Program-made: the position numbers and the translations under genes
Shown here: piece by piece, positions 1 through 8,553 of the stretch
Position numbering within the stretch: position 1 is the stretch's first letter
Layout: each line of letters begins with the position of its first letter
The notes under the pieces: model-generated
What the model was told of the DNA's origin: nothing
Databases searched by the model: none
What the model saw: only the letters and a program-made list of their open reading frames with translations
Assembly: GCF_001648775.1 (NCBI RefSeq)
Contig: NZ_LVEJ01000028.1
Span: 62,001-126,000, forward strand
DNA from: Pseudomonas fluorescens
GTDB taxonomy: Bacteria > Pseudomonadota > Gammaproteobacteria > Pseudomonadales > Pseudomonadaceae
Direction of reading: 5' to 3'
DNA length: 64,000 nt

Positions 1-379
1 CACGCCATTTTGCCGCGAACTCACGCACATCACTCAAGCCAATATCGATGTGGCGCAGCCCTTGAACGAGGTCTGGCCGGCGTTCGAACGCTGGCTCGCG
101 CAGCATCAGCCGCGTCTCGAAGGCTGGGCCAGTTGGGGCGATTACGATCGCAAGCAATTGCTTCAGGAATGGCAGCGTCTGCACATTGACAGTGGCTTGA
201 GCCGGGTGCCGCACATGAACCTCAAACAGCGCTTCGCCAAGGCCCGGCGACTGGAGCGGCCGCTGGGGCTCAACGGCGCACTGCAACTGGCCGGCATGCA
301 GTTCAGTGGCCAGCAACACCGGGCGCTGGAAGATGCGCGCAATACCGCGCGGCTGTTGCCGTTGGTATTGCCACTCTAA
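1..379 (+). CDS. 3'-5' exonuclease, DEDDh type (3' part only)
   Basis: The gene enters from the left edge in frame 2 and stops at 377-379. The visible part starts TPFCRELTHITQ, which resembles the ERI-1/KapD-like exonuclease family after the first catalytic block. Near the C-terminus the motif HRALED followed by ARNTARLL matches the Exo III box (H-x4-D) of DEDDh nucleases, which use two metal ions to trim RNA or DNA 3' ends. The first acidic motif lies outside the window, so activity cannot be judged. The GTG at 50 is internal, not the start. Confidence 0.8.
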   Translation, partial: TPFCRELTHITQANIDVAQPLNEVWPAFERWLAQHQPRLEGWASWGDYDRKQLLQEWQRLHIDSGLSRVPHMNLKQRFAKARRLERPLGLNGALQLAGMQFSGQQHRALEDARNTARLLPLVLPL

Positions 380-484
380 GGTCAATTCGAGAACTCACTG
401 GACAGGCGTCGGGCAGGTGACGGCGCCAAACGCCTTGTGCATACTGGCCGCCTCCAATTTTTAGCCCTTTTCGAGGAATCGCCC

Positions 485-769
485 ATGTTTAAAGTCAACG
501 AGTACTTCGACGGCACCGTCAAGTCGATCGCCTTTGGCACCGCTGAAGGTCCGGCGACCATCGGCGTCATGGCCCCGGGCGAATACGAATTCGGCACCAG
601 CCAGCGTGAAATCATGCACGTGGTTTCCGGCGCACTGACCGTCAAACTGCCAGACAGCAGCGACTGGGAAACCTTCGCCGCCGGCAGCCAGTTCAATGTC
701 CCGGCCAACAGCAAGTTTCAGCTGAAAGTCGCCGTCGACACCGCTTATCTGTGCGAATACCGCGGCTAA
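485..769 (+). CDS. ppnP: Pyrimidine/purine nucleoside phosphorylase PpnP
   Basis: The 94-residue product starts MFKVNEYFDGTVKSIAF and contains the single-domain cupin pattern of the former DUF1255 family (PGEYEFGTSQREIMHVVSG, then ALTVKLPDSSDW). PpnP enzymes phosphorolyse several nucleosides to base and ribose-1-phosphate in the cytoplasm. Length is normal for the family. ATG 485 is chosen because it gives the family N-terminus and lies after GAGGAATCGCCC; the frame is open back to 437 but that stretch is not conserved. It is convergent with the MOSC gene, and a hairpin terminator lies between them. Confidence 0.93.
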   Translation: MFKVNEYFDGTVKSIAFGTAEGPATIGVMAPGEYEFGTSQREIMHVVSGALTVKLPDSSDWETFAAGSQFNVPANSKFQLKVAVDTAYLCEYRG

Positions 770-810
770 ATACACGGTTCGCCCCGAAAGAAGCTGTACA
801 GCACCCATAA

Positions 811-840
811 AAATGCCCGTGTCCAAGGACACGGGCATTT
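811..840. terminator. Bidirectional hairpin terminator between ppnP and the MOSC gene
   Basis: Perfect 14-bp arms AAATGCCCGTGTCC and GGACACGGGCATTT surround a 2-nt AA loop. A-rich sequence precedes it and T-rich sequence follows, so it can act on both converging genes. Confidence 0.9.
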
Positions 841-856
841 TTTGTTGCAGAGCGGC

Positions 857-1663
857 TTACTCGAGAATCTCCACCGGCATCCCGACTTCAAGCCGACCGT
901 TACTGTCGTTGACCAGGTTCTGCCCGAACATCGCGCCATCGGCTTCGGCGCGGTACTTCTGCAAGGTTGCCAGCGGTTCCCGATCGGCGCTGCGTTGACC
1001 GGTTTGCGGGTCGATCGTGGTGAGGATGCAGCGCGAACACGACTTGACCACGCGGAACTCGATGTCGCCGATGCGGATGCGTTTCCAGCCATCCTCGGCA
1101 TAGGCCTCACTGCCCTCGATCACCAGATTCGGGCGGAAACGCAGCATTTCCAACGGCCGCCCGACTCTCTGCGAAAGGTCCTGCAGCGATGCCTCGCCGA
1201 TCAACAACAGTGGAAATCCGTCGGCGAACGCGACCTGATCATCATCCTTGCCAAAACCCGCTTGCGTGGTGCGAGCACGATCGAGTGGCACTTGCACCAG
1301 ACGGGTCGGTTTGCCGATGAACTCGCTGACCCAACGCGCCGCCTCGTCGCCAGCATCCGGCACACGCAAGGTGTCGCGCCAGATGGTCACGCCACGCAGT
1401 TCGGCGTCGTTGCCCGGCAAGGCGATTTCGATGGCGGATTGCTCTGGCGCACTGAGGGTCAGACCGCCCTGCGCATTCCACAATGCCGACAGCTGACTCA
1501 TCTTCGCTTCGGCGCGTTGCGTCAGAAACCGGCCGCTGGCCTCGTCCACGAGCATCCAGCGTCGGTCGCCGTCGAGCCCCAGCTTGTCGAGGTCAACGCT
1601 TTGCAGCACATCGACTTTGCCGGATTTCAACGGGTAACGATAAAGCGCGCTCAGACGCAGCAT
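857..1663 (-). CDS. MOSC-domain protein, YcbX-like
   Basis: The 268-residue protein has an N-terminal MOSC beta-barrel domain (LSALYRYPLKSGK, then LGLDGDRRWMLVD) and a C-terminal MOSC domain with the conserved cysteine block SCSRCILTTIDPQTG. MOSC proteins carry a molybdenum cofactor on a cysteine; E. coli YcbX takes part in reduction of N-hydroxylated base analogues. ATG 1663 is used because GGGAG lies just upstream; the frame extends to 1693 without a better start. Unlike YcbX of enterobacteria it has no C-terminal 2Fe-2S ferredoxin domain, so electrons must come from another protein. Moco genes lie about 6 kb away. Confidence 0.88.
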   Translation of the reverse strand: MLRLSALYRYPLKSGKVDVLQSVDLDKLGLDGDRRWMLVDEASGRFLTQRAEAKMSQLSALWNAQGGLTLSAPEQSAIEIALPGNDAELRGVTIWRDTLRVPDAGDEAARWVSEFIGKPTRLVQVPLDRARTTQAGFGKDDDQVAFADGFPLLLIGEASLQDLSQRVGRPLEMLRFRPNLVIEGSEAYAEDGWKRIRIGDIEFRVVKSCSRCILTTIDPQTGQRSADREPLATLQKYRAEADGAMFGQNLVNDSNGRLEVGMPVEILE

Positions 1664-1743
1664 GGCCAGCTCCCTGGAGGATAAAAACGCCACCCTATAC
1701 GAGCTTTATCCGCGAATCAAAGGAGTTTGTGCGCTGCAAACCT

Positions 1744-1833
1744 TGTGGGAGCGAGCTTGCTCGCGAAAGCGGAAATTCATTCAACACATGTGTCGACATG
1801 GAATCCGCCTTCTCGAGCAAGCTCGCTCCCACA
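1744..1833. repeat. REP doublet (REPIN-like), first of seven clusters
   Basis: A REP unit TGTGGGAGCGAGCTTGCTCG (from 1744) is followed about 45 bp later by its inverted partner ending GCTCGCTCCCACA (to 1833). Each arm is itself partly palindromic. The pair lies between the start of the MOSC gene and the end of cheV, both on the minus strand. Confidence 0.88.
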
Positions 1834-1852
1834 GGTGGCTGAAGCGTTAGGA

Positions 1853-2788
1853 TCAGGCCGGGACTTCGTCGAGCATCAAGCGCTGACGCACCACGTCGAC
1901 CAGTTTGTCCGGCTGGAATTTGGAGAGGAAGTTGTCGCAGCCGACCTTCTTCACCATCGAGTCGTTGAAACTGCCGGATAGTGAGGTGTGCAGCACCACG
2001 TACAGACCACGCAAACGCGGGTCGTTACGGATTTCTGTGGTCAGGCGGTAACCGTCCATTTCCGGCATTTCTGCGTCGGTAAAGATCATCAACAACTTGT
2101 CGGTCATGTTCACCCCGGTATCCGCCCAGGCTTTGAGCATGTTCAGCGCCTTCAGACCGTCGCTGGCAATGTGCATCTTCACGCCGAGCTGGCCGAGGGT
2201 GTCACGCAGTTGCGAAAGGGCCACGTTGGAGTCGTCGACCAGCAACACTTCGCGACCACGGGCGCGTTCCAGCACAGGATCATCAAGCTTGTCGCGCGAC
2301 ACTTTGGCGTTGTACGGGACGATCTCCGCGAGGACTTTCTCGACGTCGATGATTTCCACCAATTGATCGTCGACCTTGCTGATGGCGGTCAGGTAGTGCT
2401 GGCGGCCGGCGCTGGTCGGTGGCGGCAGGATCGCTTCCCAGTTCATGTTGACGATGCGGTCCACGCCACCGACCAGGAAAGCCTGTACCGAACGGTTGTA
2501 CTCAGTGACGATGATGGTGCTGTTCGGGCCCGGCACCAGTGGGCGCATACCGATCGCCTGCGACAAGTCGATCACCGGCAACGTCTGGCCACGCAGATTG
2601 ACCACGCCGCAGACGAACGGGTGGCGCTGCGGCATCAGGGTCAGCTTCGGCAGTTGCAGCACTTCCTGCACCTTGAAGACGTTGATCGCGAACAATTGCC
2701 GCCCGGCCAGTCGAAACATGAGAATTTCCAGGCGATTCTCACCCACTAGTTGCGTGCGTTGGTCTACCGTGTCGAGAATGCCGGCCAT
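1853..2788 (-). CDS. cheV: Chemotaxis coupling protein CheV
   Basis: The 311-residue protein has a CheW-like domain (about residues 20-155) and a C-terminal receiver (about 180-305). The receiver shows VLLVDDSNVA, the phospho-acceptor D238 in FTDAEMPEMDG, and the lysine in FLSKFQP. CheV couples chemoreceptors to CheA, and its phosphorylation tunes adaptation. ATG 2788 follows AGGAGT; an in-frame ATG at 2821 lacks a ribosome site. A FliA-type promoter lies about 40 bp upstream, which would place this gene in the late flagellar/chemotaxis regulon. It is a solitary chemotaxis gene here, apart from a divergent Hpt-like gene. Confidence 0.93.
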   Translation of the reverse strand: MAGILDTVDQRTQLVGENRLEILMFRLAGRQLFAINVFKVQEVLQLPKLTLMPQRHPFVCGVVNLRGQTLPVIDLSQAIGMRPLVPGPNSTIIVTEYNRSVQAFLVGGVDRIVNMNWEAILPPPTSAGRQHYLTAISKVDDQLVEIIDVEKVLAEIVPYNAKVSRDKLDDPVLERARGREVLLVDDSNVALSQLRDTLGQLGVKMHIASDGLKALNMLKAWADTGVNMTDKLLMIFTDAEMPEMDGYRLTTEIRNDPRLRGLYVVLHTSLSGSFNDSMVKKVGCDNFLSKFQPDKLVDVVRQRLMLDEVPA

Positions 2789-2830
2789 CAATGACTCCTG
2801 GGCTTGTTCTGATGAATTCACTAAGAGGGG

Positions 2831-2857
2831 TTATCGGCTGCGAATGGCGAATCTTGA
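2831..2857 (-). promoter_or_regulatory. FliA (sigma-28) promoter of cheV
   Basis: On the minus strand TCAAG (2857-2853) is followed after 14 nt by GCCGATAA (2838-2831). This matches the pseudomonad FliA pattern TCAAG-N14/15-GCCGATA. Transcription would begin near 2824, giving a leader of about 36 nt before the cheV ATG. The rest of 2858-3241 is AT-rich, holds short imperfect inverted repeats around 2995-3040, and shows no gene that I trust. Confidence 0.75.
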
Positions 2858-3241
2858 TTCCTGCAAAATTCGCCATCAAAATGCCATATCCGGGCATTGA
2901 TGTCACATTAACATCATGGTTTACTGGACCGGTGATTTTCATCTGCTACATTCTTTACGGCGCGACCTCAGTTCGCACGTTAGGTTCCCGCGCCTAAGGG
3001 AATCCCCTAGTAACAATCAGGCCTAACCTGATGTTCGCAATATCCAATAGCCATTAATGTGACGCCATTCTCATTGCATGAACGGAGTCAGGCTATTGTG
3101 TGCGATCGCAGGTCAGTGGAAACACATCCTCTCGAAACCCCGGATCTGTGCACCTGCGCAGCGGGGCGCGATCTCGCGTCGGTTCATGACCGTCGGCACA
3201 CACGGCATTCCCTCATCAGACATGACGTGGTGGAGATAAAC

Positions 3242-3712
3242 ATGCCGATCGACCGTAAAGAGTGGACCCAGCGGTTCCCCGAATTTCTTGTCGAGGCTGA
3301 AACGCTCCTGGCGAAGTCCGAAGAATGCCTCAGTCATCTGCAATTGATCAGCAATGACAGGGACGCCATCGACTGCATGCTCAGCACGCTGTTGAAACTG
3401 GCGAACAGGGCTCAGGCTCTGGCACTGGAGGCGGTTTCCGAGTTTTCCCTGCACATCCACGACCTGCTCAATGGCGCGCAGGCTCATGTCAACCTGCACG
3501 AACAGGCGCTGCAAGCGTTGAAAGACTGCTTTACCTTGATCGCCTGGCAACTGGAACTGGTCGACCCGCGGACCGGTCAGCTCAGCCTCGATGAAAGCGA
3601 ACAGACCGCCCTGATCGAAGCTTTCGCCTTCCAGGTCAGCCAGAGCCCGTTCAAGCCGTCAATGGCAAGCAAACGTTTGCCGCCCCTCAGCTACTCGGAA
3701 CGGCAGGCCTGA
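3242..3712 (+). CDS. Stand-alone Hpt-like (CheA P1-like) protein lacking the phospho-histidine
   Basis: The 156-residue protein follows GGAGATAAAC at ATG 3242; the frame stays open upstream to 3059 but that part looks non-coding. Residues 10-110 line up without gaps with the histidine phosphotransfer domain of CheA as I remember it: FLVEAETLLAKSEECLSHL matches helix A and the HIHDLL region matches helix C. Where CheA has AHSIKGGAGTF this protein has LLKLANRAQAL, so the phospho-accepting His is Leu51 and the following Lys is Ala54. It cannot carry phosphate at that site. It might be a docking or sequestering protein for a receiver or for CheA. Function is unproven; it is divergent from cheV. 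Confidence 0.72.
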   Translation: MPIDRKEWTQRFPEFLVEAETLLAKSEECLSHLQLISNDRDAIDCMLSTLLKLANRAQALALEAVSEFSLHIHDLLNGAQAHVNLHEQALQALKDCFTLIAWQLELVDPRTGQLSLDESEQTALIEAFAFQVSQSPFKPSMASKRLPPLSYSERQA

Positions 3713-4201
3713 CGGCAAGAGCCAGCATCGACGGATCAATATCACGGCATTCATGAATGTCGTAATTGAATAGTTCATACCTGCCAGCGACACACCGAAC
3801 TAAATAATTTCACTTGCCCCATGCGAATAATGGCGGCCGGCCTCAGGGTTTACCTGTGTGTGAGTAAAGAACTCAACTTCAGGTCTGCGCGCTATTCATG
3901 GAAGACAATAAAACGACTTTTCCATTATGGAACTTGCGTCCAATGTGGTGTATTTCCTGACCCAATGGACATATATAGCAAACGCGACCAACGGTATCTT
4001 AAGTGGTATTATGCCGCCGATTAGTTGCTTTCAATTAATGGCACAGTGACTCCAGTGATCGACGCAATTCCAAGTTGGCCGTCAACTGTCCATTACTGCC
4101 CCACCTTGAAAGCCATAACATAATCGACAGTATTTCCAGACAGAGATCCGCCCGCCACCGGTCGATCTACCCGCAGCGAACATCCATTGGCTCCATCCGT
4201 T
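3713..4201. other. 489-bp gene-free stretch before the two-component pair
   Basis: The region is more AT-rich than its neighbours. A 67-codon open frame at 3821-4024 has no ribosome site and an unlikely composition, so I do not call it. It probably carries the promoter of the kinase/regulator pair; I see no clear operator, terminator or RNA gene. Confidence 0.5.
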
Positions 4202-5095
4202 ATGTACGCCAGCCTCAAGTCACTCATCACATGGCCACCCTCGCGCGAAAATGCACGCCGGTTCACACTCATACTGTGTATCGCGGCAGCCCTCGGCAGC
4301 CTGCTGACCTATGGCTTCTCCGCACCTTTGTGCCTGGGCCTGTTGCTGCTAAACCTCGCCGCAACCGCCTGCGTGTGGGTGCAATATCGACTGTCACGCA
4401 AATCAATCAAATTCCAGCCGCAGGAACTCGCTGACCGTTTGCTGGAAGTTCAGGAAAACGAACGTCACCGGCTCAGTCGCGAACTGCACGACGATATCGG
4501 CCAGTTGCTCACCGCTGCCAAGCTGCAGAGCGAATGGCTCAAACGGCGGATGCCGGAAGAATTGCAGGAACAATGCACGGTACTTTGCGACACCCTCGAA
4601 GAAACTCTGAACAAAGTGCGTGACGTATCGGCCATTCTCAATCCGCGCCAATTGACCAGCCTGGGCCTCGAGGCCAGCCTGCGTGCGCATTTGCTCAAGA
4701 CAATGACCAACTCCAACGTGCACTGGAGCCTTGATTGTCAGCAACGCCTGAACGGGATTCCGGAAGAAATGGCCGTTGCTGCCTTCCGGATCACCCAGGA
4801 AGCCGTTACCAATATTCTGCGTCACGCCCAGGCGAAAAATCTGCTGATTCGGGTACAACGGTTGCCGCAAGGCCTGACGTTACTGATCAGCGATGACGGC
4901 CTGGGATTCGCACCGGCAGTTGATCCGGGGCGAGAAGGACAGCGAGGCATGGCCGGGATGGCCGAACGGATCGAGCAATTGGGTGGCACCCTGAGCGTCA
5001 GCAGCGAGCCGGGCAAAGGCACTCGAATCGAAGCACTTTTCCCCTGGGCGCCCCGAGCTCTCGAGCGGGCCAGTACGAATAAGGTTATGCGTTGA
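4202..5095 (+). CDS. Sensor histidine kinase, NarX/HisKA_3 family
   Basis: The 297-residue kinase has two N-terminal hydrophobic segments (about residues 25-60), then the HisKA_3 dimerisation motif RHRLSRELHDDIGQLL with phospho-accepting His96. A HATPase domain follows, with EAVTNILRHAQA (N box), DDGLGF (G1 box) and GMAGMAERIEQLGG. There is almost no periplasmic loop, so it probably senses in the membrane or cytoplasm. ATG 4202 is preferred over TTG 4187. It overlaps the downstream response regulator by 4 bp (TTGA), so the two are translationally coupled and are the likely cognate pair. Signal and targets unknown. Confidence 0.88.
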   Translation: MYASLKSLITWPPSRENARRFTLILCIAAALGSLLTYGFSAPLCLGLLLLNLAATACVWVQYRLSRKSIKFQPQELADRLLEVQENERHRLSRELHDDIGQLLTAAKLQSEWLKRRMPEELQEQCTVLCDTLEETLNKVRDVSAILNPRQLTSLGLEASLRAHLLKTMTNSNVHWSLDCQQRLNGIPEEMAVAAFRITQEAVTNILRHAQAKNLLIRVQRLPQGLTLLISDDGLGFAPAVDPGREGQRGMAGMAERIEQLGGTLSVSSEPGKGTRIEALFPWAPRALERASTNKVMR

Positions 5096-5751
5096 CTTGT
5101 AACTTACTTCTGGTGGATGACCACTCGCTGATCAGGGCCGGCGTGCGCGCTCTGGTGCTGGATATTCCCGGCTATGCGGTGATTGGCGAAGCCAATGACG
5201 GCTCGCAGTTGCTCGAAATGGTCGAGCAACTGAGTCCCGATATCGTGTTGCTGGATATCTCGATGAAAGAAACCGGCGGCCTCGAAGCCCTGCAAAGGCT
5301 CAAGCGCGTACGCCCGCAGAGCAAGGTGCTGATCCTGTCGATGCACACCGATCCGGCGCTGATCATGCAGGCGCTGGAATCCGGAGCTCACGGCTACCTG
5401 CTCAAGGACACCACGGCCACCGAGCTCGAACACGCGCTGGAAGCTTTGCGCAACAACGAGCGTTATTTGAGCCCGGCCATTGCCCACACCGTGATCAATC
5501 AGGCGCTGACGCGTAATCAGAAGTTGCAACCGGAAACCACCGATTCGCACAATCTGACCGCCCGCCAACTGGAAATATTGCGCCTGATTGTCCGTGGCAA
5601 ATCCACCCGGGAAATCGCCAATGGTCTGGGTTTAAGCATCAAGACCGTCGAAACGCACCGCTCGCAGATCATGAAGCGCCTGCAGATCTACGATGTGGCG
5701 GGCCTGGTGCTGTTTGCCGTGCGCGAACAGATCATCAGTCTGGACGACTGA
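5092..5751 (+). CDS. Response regulator, NarL/FixJ family
   Basis: The 219-residue protein has a receiver domain (VDD at 8-10, phospho-acceptor D55 in IVLLDIS, Lys in YLLKDTT) and a C-terminal LuxR-type helix-turn-helix (LTARQLEILRLIVRGKSTRE to SIKTVETHRSQIMKRL). It starts at TTG 5092, inside the kinase stop codon, with AAGG just upstream. It is the probable partner of the kinase before it. Its last 17 bp overlap, tail to tail, the end of the lipid kinase gene on the other strand. Confidence 0.93.
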   Translation: MTCNLLLVDDHSLIRAGVRALVLDIPGYAVIGEANDGSQLLEMVEQLSPDIVLLDISMKETGGLEALQRLKRVRPQSKVLILSMHTDPALIMQALESGAHGYLLKDTTATELEHALEALRNNERYLSPAIAHTVINQALTRNQKLQPETTDSHNLTARQLEILRLIVRGKSTREIANGLGLSIKTVETHRSQIMKRLQIYDVAGLVLFAVREQIISLDD

Positions 5752-6652
5752 CCCCGCCATGGCTGCCCAACAAGGGTGAATGCTCCGGCAAATGCACCCG
5801 CAACGCTGCTGGCCGCGCCTCGAACCGCAGGCTGTCACCTTCCAGCGGTTCGCCATCGAGATTGATGCACAGCCCTTCGGCGAGCTTGATCTCGACCCAT
5901 GGCAAACGGGTCCGGACAAACATGTTGTCGATACCGAAACCATCGCTGAGCAGCGTCTTCAATGTGCCAACCAGTTCCTGTGGCGCCGGCAAGATACTGA
6001 TATCCAGCAACCCATCGTCGACCAGCGCCTGTGGGCACAAAACATGCCCGCCCCCAGCCTGACGGCCGTTGCCGATACCCAGTGCCAGCAACTCGCCGCT
6101 CCAATGAAAGTCCGGCCCCTGCAGCTCACCGTAAGCGGCATGCAGCTCGCTGAAGCGCGACAGACCGGTAAACAGATAGGCCGCGCCGCCCAGAACCTTT
6201 TTCAAGTCCTCTGAGGTATTGGCGGTGACCTGACTGCCGAAACCACCGGTGGCCATGTTGAGGAAAATCTGCCCGCCAACTACACCCAGATCGATCTCCC
6301 GCGGCGGCACATCCAGCAGTTCAAGCGCCTCGGCCGGTTCCAGCGGAATTCCGGCGGCACGGGAAAAATCGTTGGCCGTGCCCAACGGCAACAGAACCAG
6401 ACTGGCCTCACCCGGACGCGCCGCCAGGGCTTCGGCAATGTCACGTAATGTGCCGTCTCCACCTCCGGCAATGATTTTCCGGTAACCGTCAGCCAACGCC
6501 TGCTCGACCCAACGCTGGGCATCGCCCGCCTCCCAGGTCAGGCGCACCGCCAGTTCCCAGCCTTGTTGGCGCTTATTCTCGACCGCGCTGCGAACCGCCT
6601 CGTTCAGCGCTTGCTTGCCATGCAGGATCAACAGCGCCCGGCGTTCACTCAT
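5735..6652 (-). CDS. yegS: Lipid kinase YegS-like (diacylglycerol kinase fold)
   Basis: The 305-residue protein starts MSERRALLILHGKQALN at ATG 6652, after GGGAG. It has the DAGK catalytic signature IIAGGGDGTLRDIAEAL and LPLGTANDFSRAAGI. YegS phosphorylates phosphatidylglycerol in vitro with ATP; its role in the cell is poorly known. Length is typical (about 300). The frame is open up to 6727 but the extra residues are not family-like. The 3' end overlaps the response regulator gene by 17 bp on the opposite strand. The 305 bp upstream of its start (6653-6957) show no convincing gene. Confidence 0.9.
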   Translation of the reverse strand: MSERRALLILHGKQALNEAVRSAVENKRQQGWELAVRLTWEAGDAQRWVEQALADGYRKIIAGGGDGTLRDIAEALAARPGEASLVLLPLGTANDFSRAAGIPLEPAEALELLDVPPREIDLGVVGGQIFLNMATGGFGSQVTANTSEDLKKVLGGAAYLFTGLSRFSELHAAYGELQGPDFHWSGELLALGIGNGRQAGGGHVLCPQALVDDGLLDISILPAPQELVGTLKTLLSDGFGIDNMFVRTRLPWVEIKLAEGLCINLDGEPLEGDSLRFEARPAALRVHLPEHSPLLGSHGGVSRPD

Positions 6653-6957
6653 AACGTCACTCCCTGAATTGAATTCGTTGAAACATCTTGACCGCTGCGA
6701 CAGGCAAAAAAGTCGCAATGATTTCAATTAATTCGCGCAACGGATGGCAGCGTCCTACACAGCGGTATTTTTTCATACAGAATTTGAGGAATCGGCTCAA
6801 TTGACCCGCCTGAGCCATTGCCTCACCGTGTGCTGGCGACACCCCTCTTCAATTCAACAACACACGGATGTGCAAGTAATGAGTGGATACACCCCGAAGA
6901 GCTTTTACCGCTCGACAGATGACAAGCGTACCGTTGAAACCGCTGGCGAATTTTTCC

Positions 6958-7266
6958 ATGCGCAGCCATGAAGCCAGAATTGCGGTGAGTCCGGTCGGCC
7001 CCCTCGACGACAGCCACACGGATAGCAAATCCGATTTCAGAAAAAGCGCCAGAGCCGCTGGAGAAATTGCAATGGAACCTCGTGTGACCGAGTTGGAAAC
7101 CCACCTCAAATACATTCGGCGGGACATGGACGAGGTCCGCGGCGACGTCAGAACCATCAAACACCGCCTCGCCTATTCGGCAGGTGCAACGGCAGTTGTC
7201 CTGTGTTTGCTGGGCTGGGTCGCCAATAGCCGGTTTGACCAACTCGTGACCCTGATCAGCCATTGA
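6958..7266 (+). CDS. Small coiled-coil membrane protein, hemolysin XhlA-like
   Basis: The C-terminal part, MEPRVTELETHLKYIRRDMDEVRGD onward, is a charged coiled coil followed by one transmembrane helix (AGATAVVLCLLGWVA) and a short tail. This is the layout of XhlA-type proteins, which occur both in prophage lysis modules and as lone chromosomal genes. The start is uncertain: ATG 6958 gives 102 residues, ATG 7072 (after GGAGAAATTGCA) gives 64, and the frame is open to 6883. No phage gene is nearby. Function cannot be assigned. Confidence 0.65.
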   Translation: MRSHEARIAVSPVGPLDDSHTDSKSDFRKSARAAGEIAMEPRVTELETHLKYIRRDMDEVRGDVRTIKHRLAYSAGATAVVLCLLGWVANSRFDQLVTLISH

Positions 7267-7326
7267 TCGGAGGAGAATTGGCAGGCGCCGGTTACAAGAC
7301 CGACGCCTGCCCCTGCAAGACAGGGC

Positions 7327-8553
7327 TTAACCCAGAAGATCACTCAGCGGAATGAAGACCACCGCGTCCCCTTCACTTAAGGTGCGGCCTTCCAGCACTT
7401 CTACCAAACCATCGGCCCAAGCGGCACTGCGCAGCACGCCGGAGCTCTGGTTGCGATAAATAGTCGCCCGGCCCTGCTCGAGGCGACCTCTGAGGTACTC
7501 ACGCCGGTTACCGGCCACCGGCCAGGCGAAGCCCGCCGGCACGCTGAACTTCAGCGGCGCGACATCCTGCACGCCCTGACGTCGCAACAGATACGGTCGA
7601 GTCAGCAGCGCAAAAGTCACCAGCGTCGAAGCCGGGTTACCCGGCAGGCCGATCACCGGGACGTTGCGGAAATGGCCGAACGTCAGGGGCTTGCCCGGTT
7701 TGATGGCGAGTTTCCAGAGGGCCAGTTCACCCTCCTCTCTCAAGGCGATGCCGAGGAAATCCGCTTCGCCCACGGACACCCCGCCCGTGGAAAGAATCAG
7801 ATCAACGTCCTGCAACTCACCCAGACGGGCACGAGTGGCGGCCAGATCATCGGGAAGAATGCCGGCGTCGAACACTTCACAACCCAGGCGCTGCAACCAA
7901 CTGCACAGGACGACCCGGTTGCTGTTGTATATCTGTCCCGGACCCAATGCCTGACCCGGCTCGACCAGTTCGTCGCCAGTGGAAATCACCGCAACACGGA
8001 CCTTGCGCACAACCTTCAGCGTGGCGCAGCCCAGCGAGGCGCACAGCCCCAGCTCAATCGGCCCCAGCCGGGTACCCGCGGTAAGGATCAGCTCACCGAC
8101 GGTTGTTTCCTGGCCTTGCGGGCGGATGTTCTGCCCGATGCTCATGGGTTCGATAAACCGCACCCGCTCATCGGCCTGAACCTCGGCGTTTTCCTGCATC
8201 TCAACGCAATCGGCGCCCGCTGGCACCGGCGCCCCGGTGAAGATCCGCGCGCAGGTGCCCGGTTTCAGAGGTTCGGGTGCCTGCCCGGCGAAGACTTTTT
8301 GGCTGACGGGCAGCGGTTCACCCGTCCAGTCGGCAAGGTGCAGCGCATAGCCATCCATGGCACTGTTGGGCCAGGGCGGCAGATCCAGCGTCGACACCAG
8401 ATCTTCACTGAGCACGCGCCCCTCGGCCTGAGCCAGCGGCAAATGTTCATGCTCGACGATGGGCGAGGCTGCGGCTATTTCCAGCAGGCGCGCCAACGCC
8501 ACCTCGACGGGCATCAAACTGCCGGTCTTGCCCGGCTTACCCACGGGATTCAC
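7327..8553 (-). CDS. moeA: Molybdopterin molybdotransferase MoeA
   Basis: The 408-residue enzyme inserts molybdate into adenylated molybdopterin in the last step of Moco synthesis. Visible signatures are PPWPNSAMDGYA, VAVISTGDELVEPG, LSTGGVSVGEADF and PVIGLPGNPAS. It starts with GTG at 8553, 17 bp inside the end of moaB on the same strand, so it is probably translated by coupling. The N-terminus (MNPVGKPGKTGSLMPVEVAL) fits pseudomonad MoeA. An internal ATG at 8514 is the fallback start. Confidence 0.95.
   Translation of the reverse strand: MNPVGKPGKTGSLMPVEVALARLLEIAAASPIVEHEHLPLAQAEGRVLSEDLVSTLDLPPWPNSAMDGYALHLADWTGEPLPVSQKVFAGQAPEPLKPGTCARIFTGAPVPAGADCVEMQENAEVQADERVRFIEPMSIGQNIRPQGQETTVGELILTAGTRLGPIELGLCASLGCATLKVVRKVRVAVISTGDELVEPGQALGPGQIYNSNRVVLCSWLQRLGCEVFDAGILPDDLAATRARLGELQDVDLILSTGGVSVGEADFLGIALREEGELALWKLAIKPGKPLTFGHFRNVPVIGLPGNPASTLVTFALLTRPYLLRRQGVQDVAPLKFSVPAGFAWPVAGNRREYLRGRLEQGRATIYRNQSSGVLRSAAWADGLVEVLEGRTLSEGDAVVFIPLSDLLG

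Noticed and set aside
2995..3040. Inverted repeats CTAAGGG/CCCCTAG and GTTAGGTT/CCTAACC before the pseudo-Hpt gene
   Set aside because: Short and mismatched; could arise by chance, no known operator matches.
3821..4024. 67-codon open frame in the gap before the NarX-type kinase
   Set aside because: No ribosome site, AT-rich non-pseudomonad codon use and no recognisable motif.
6744..6971. 75-codon open frame upstream of the XhlA-like gene
   Set aside because: Overlaps the next gene in another frame, has no ribosome site and looks random.
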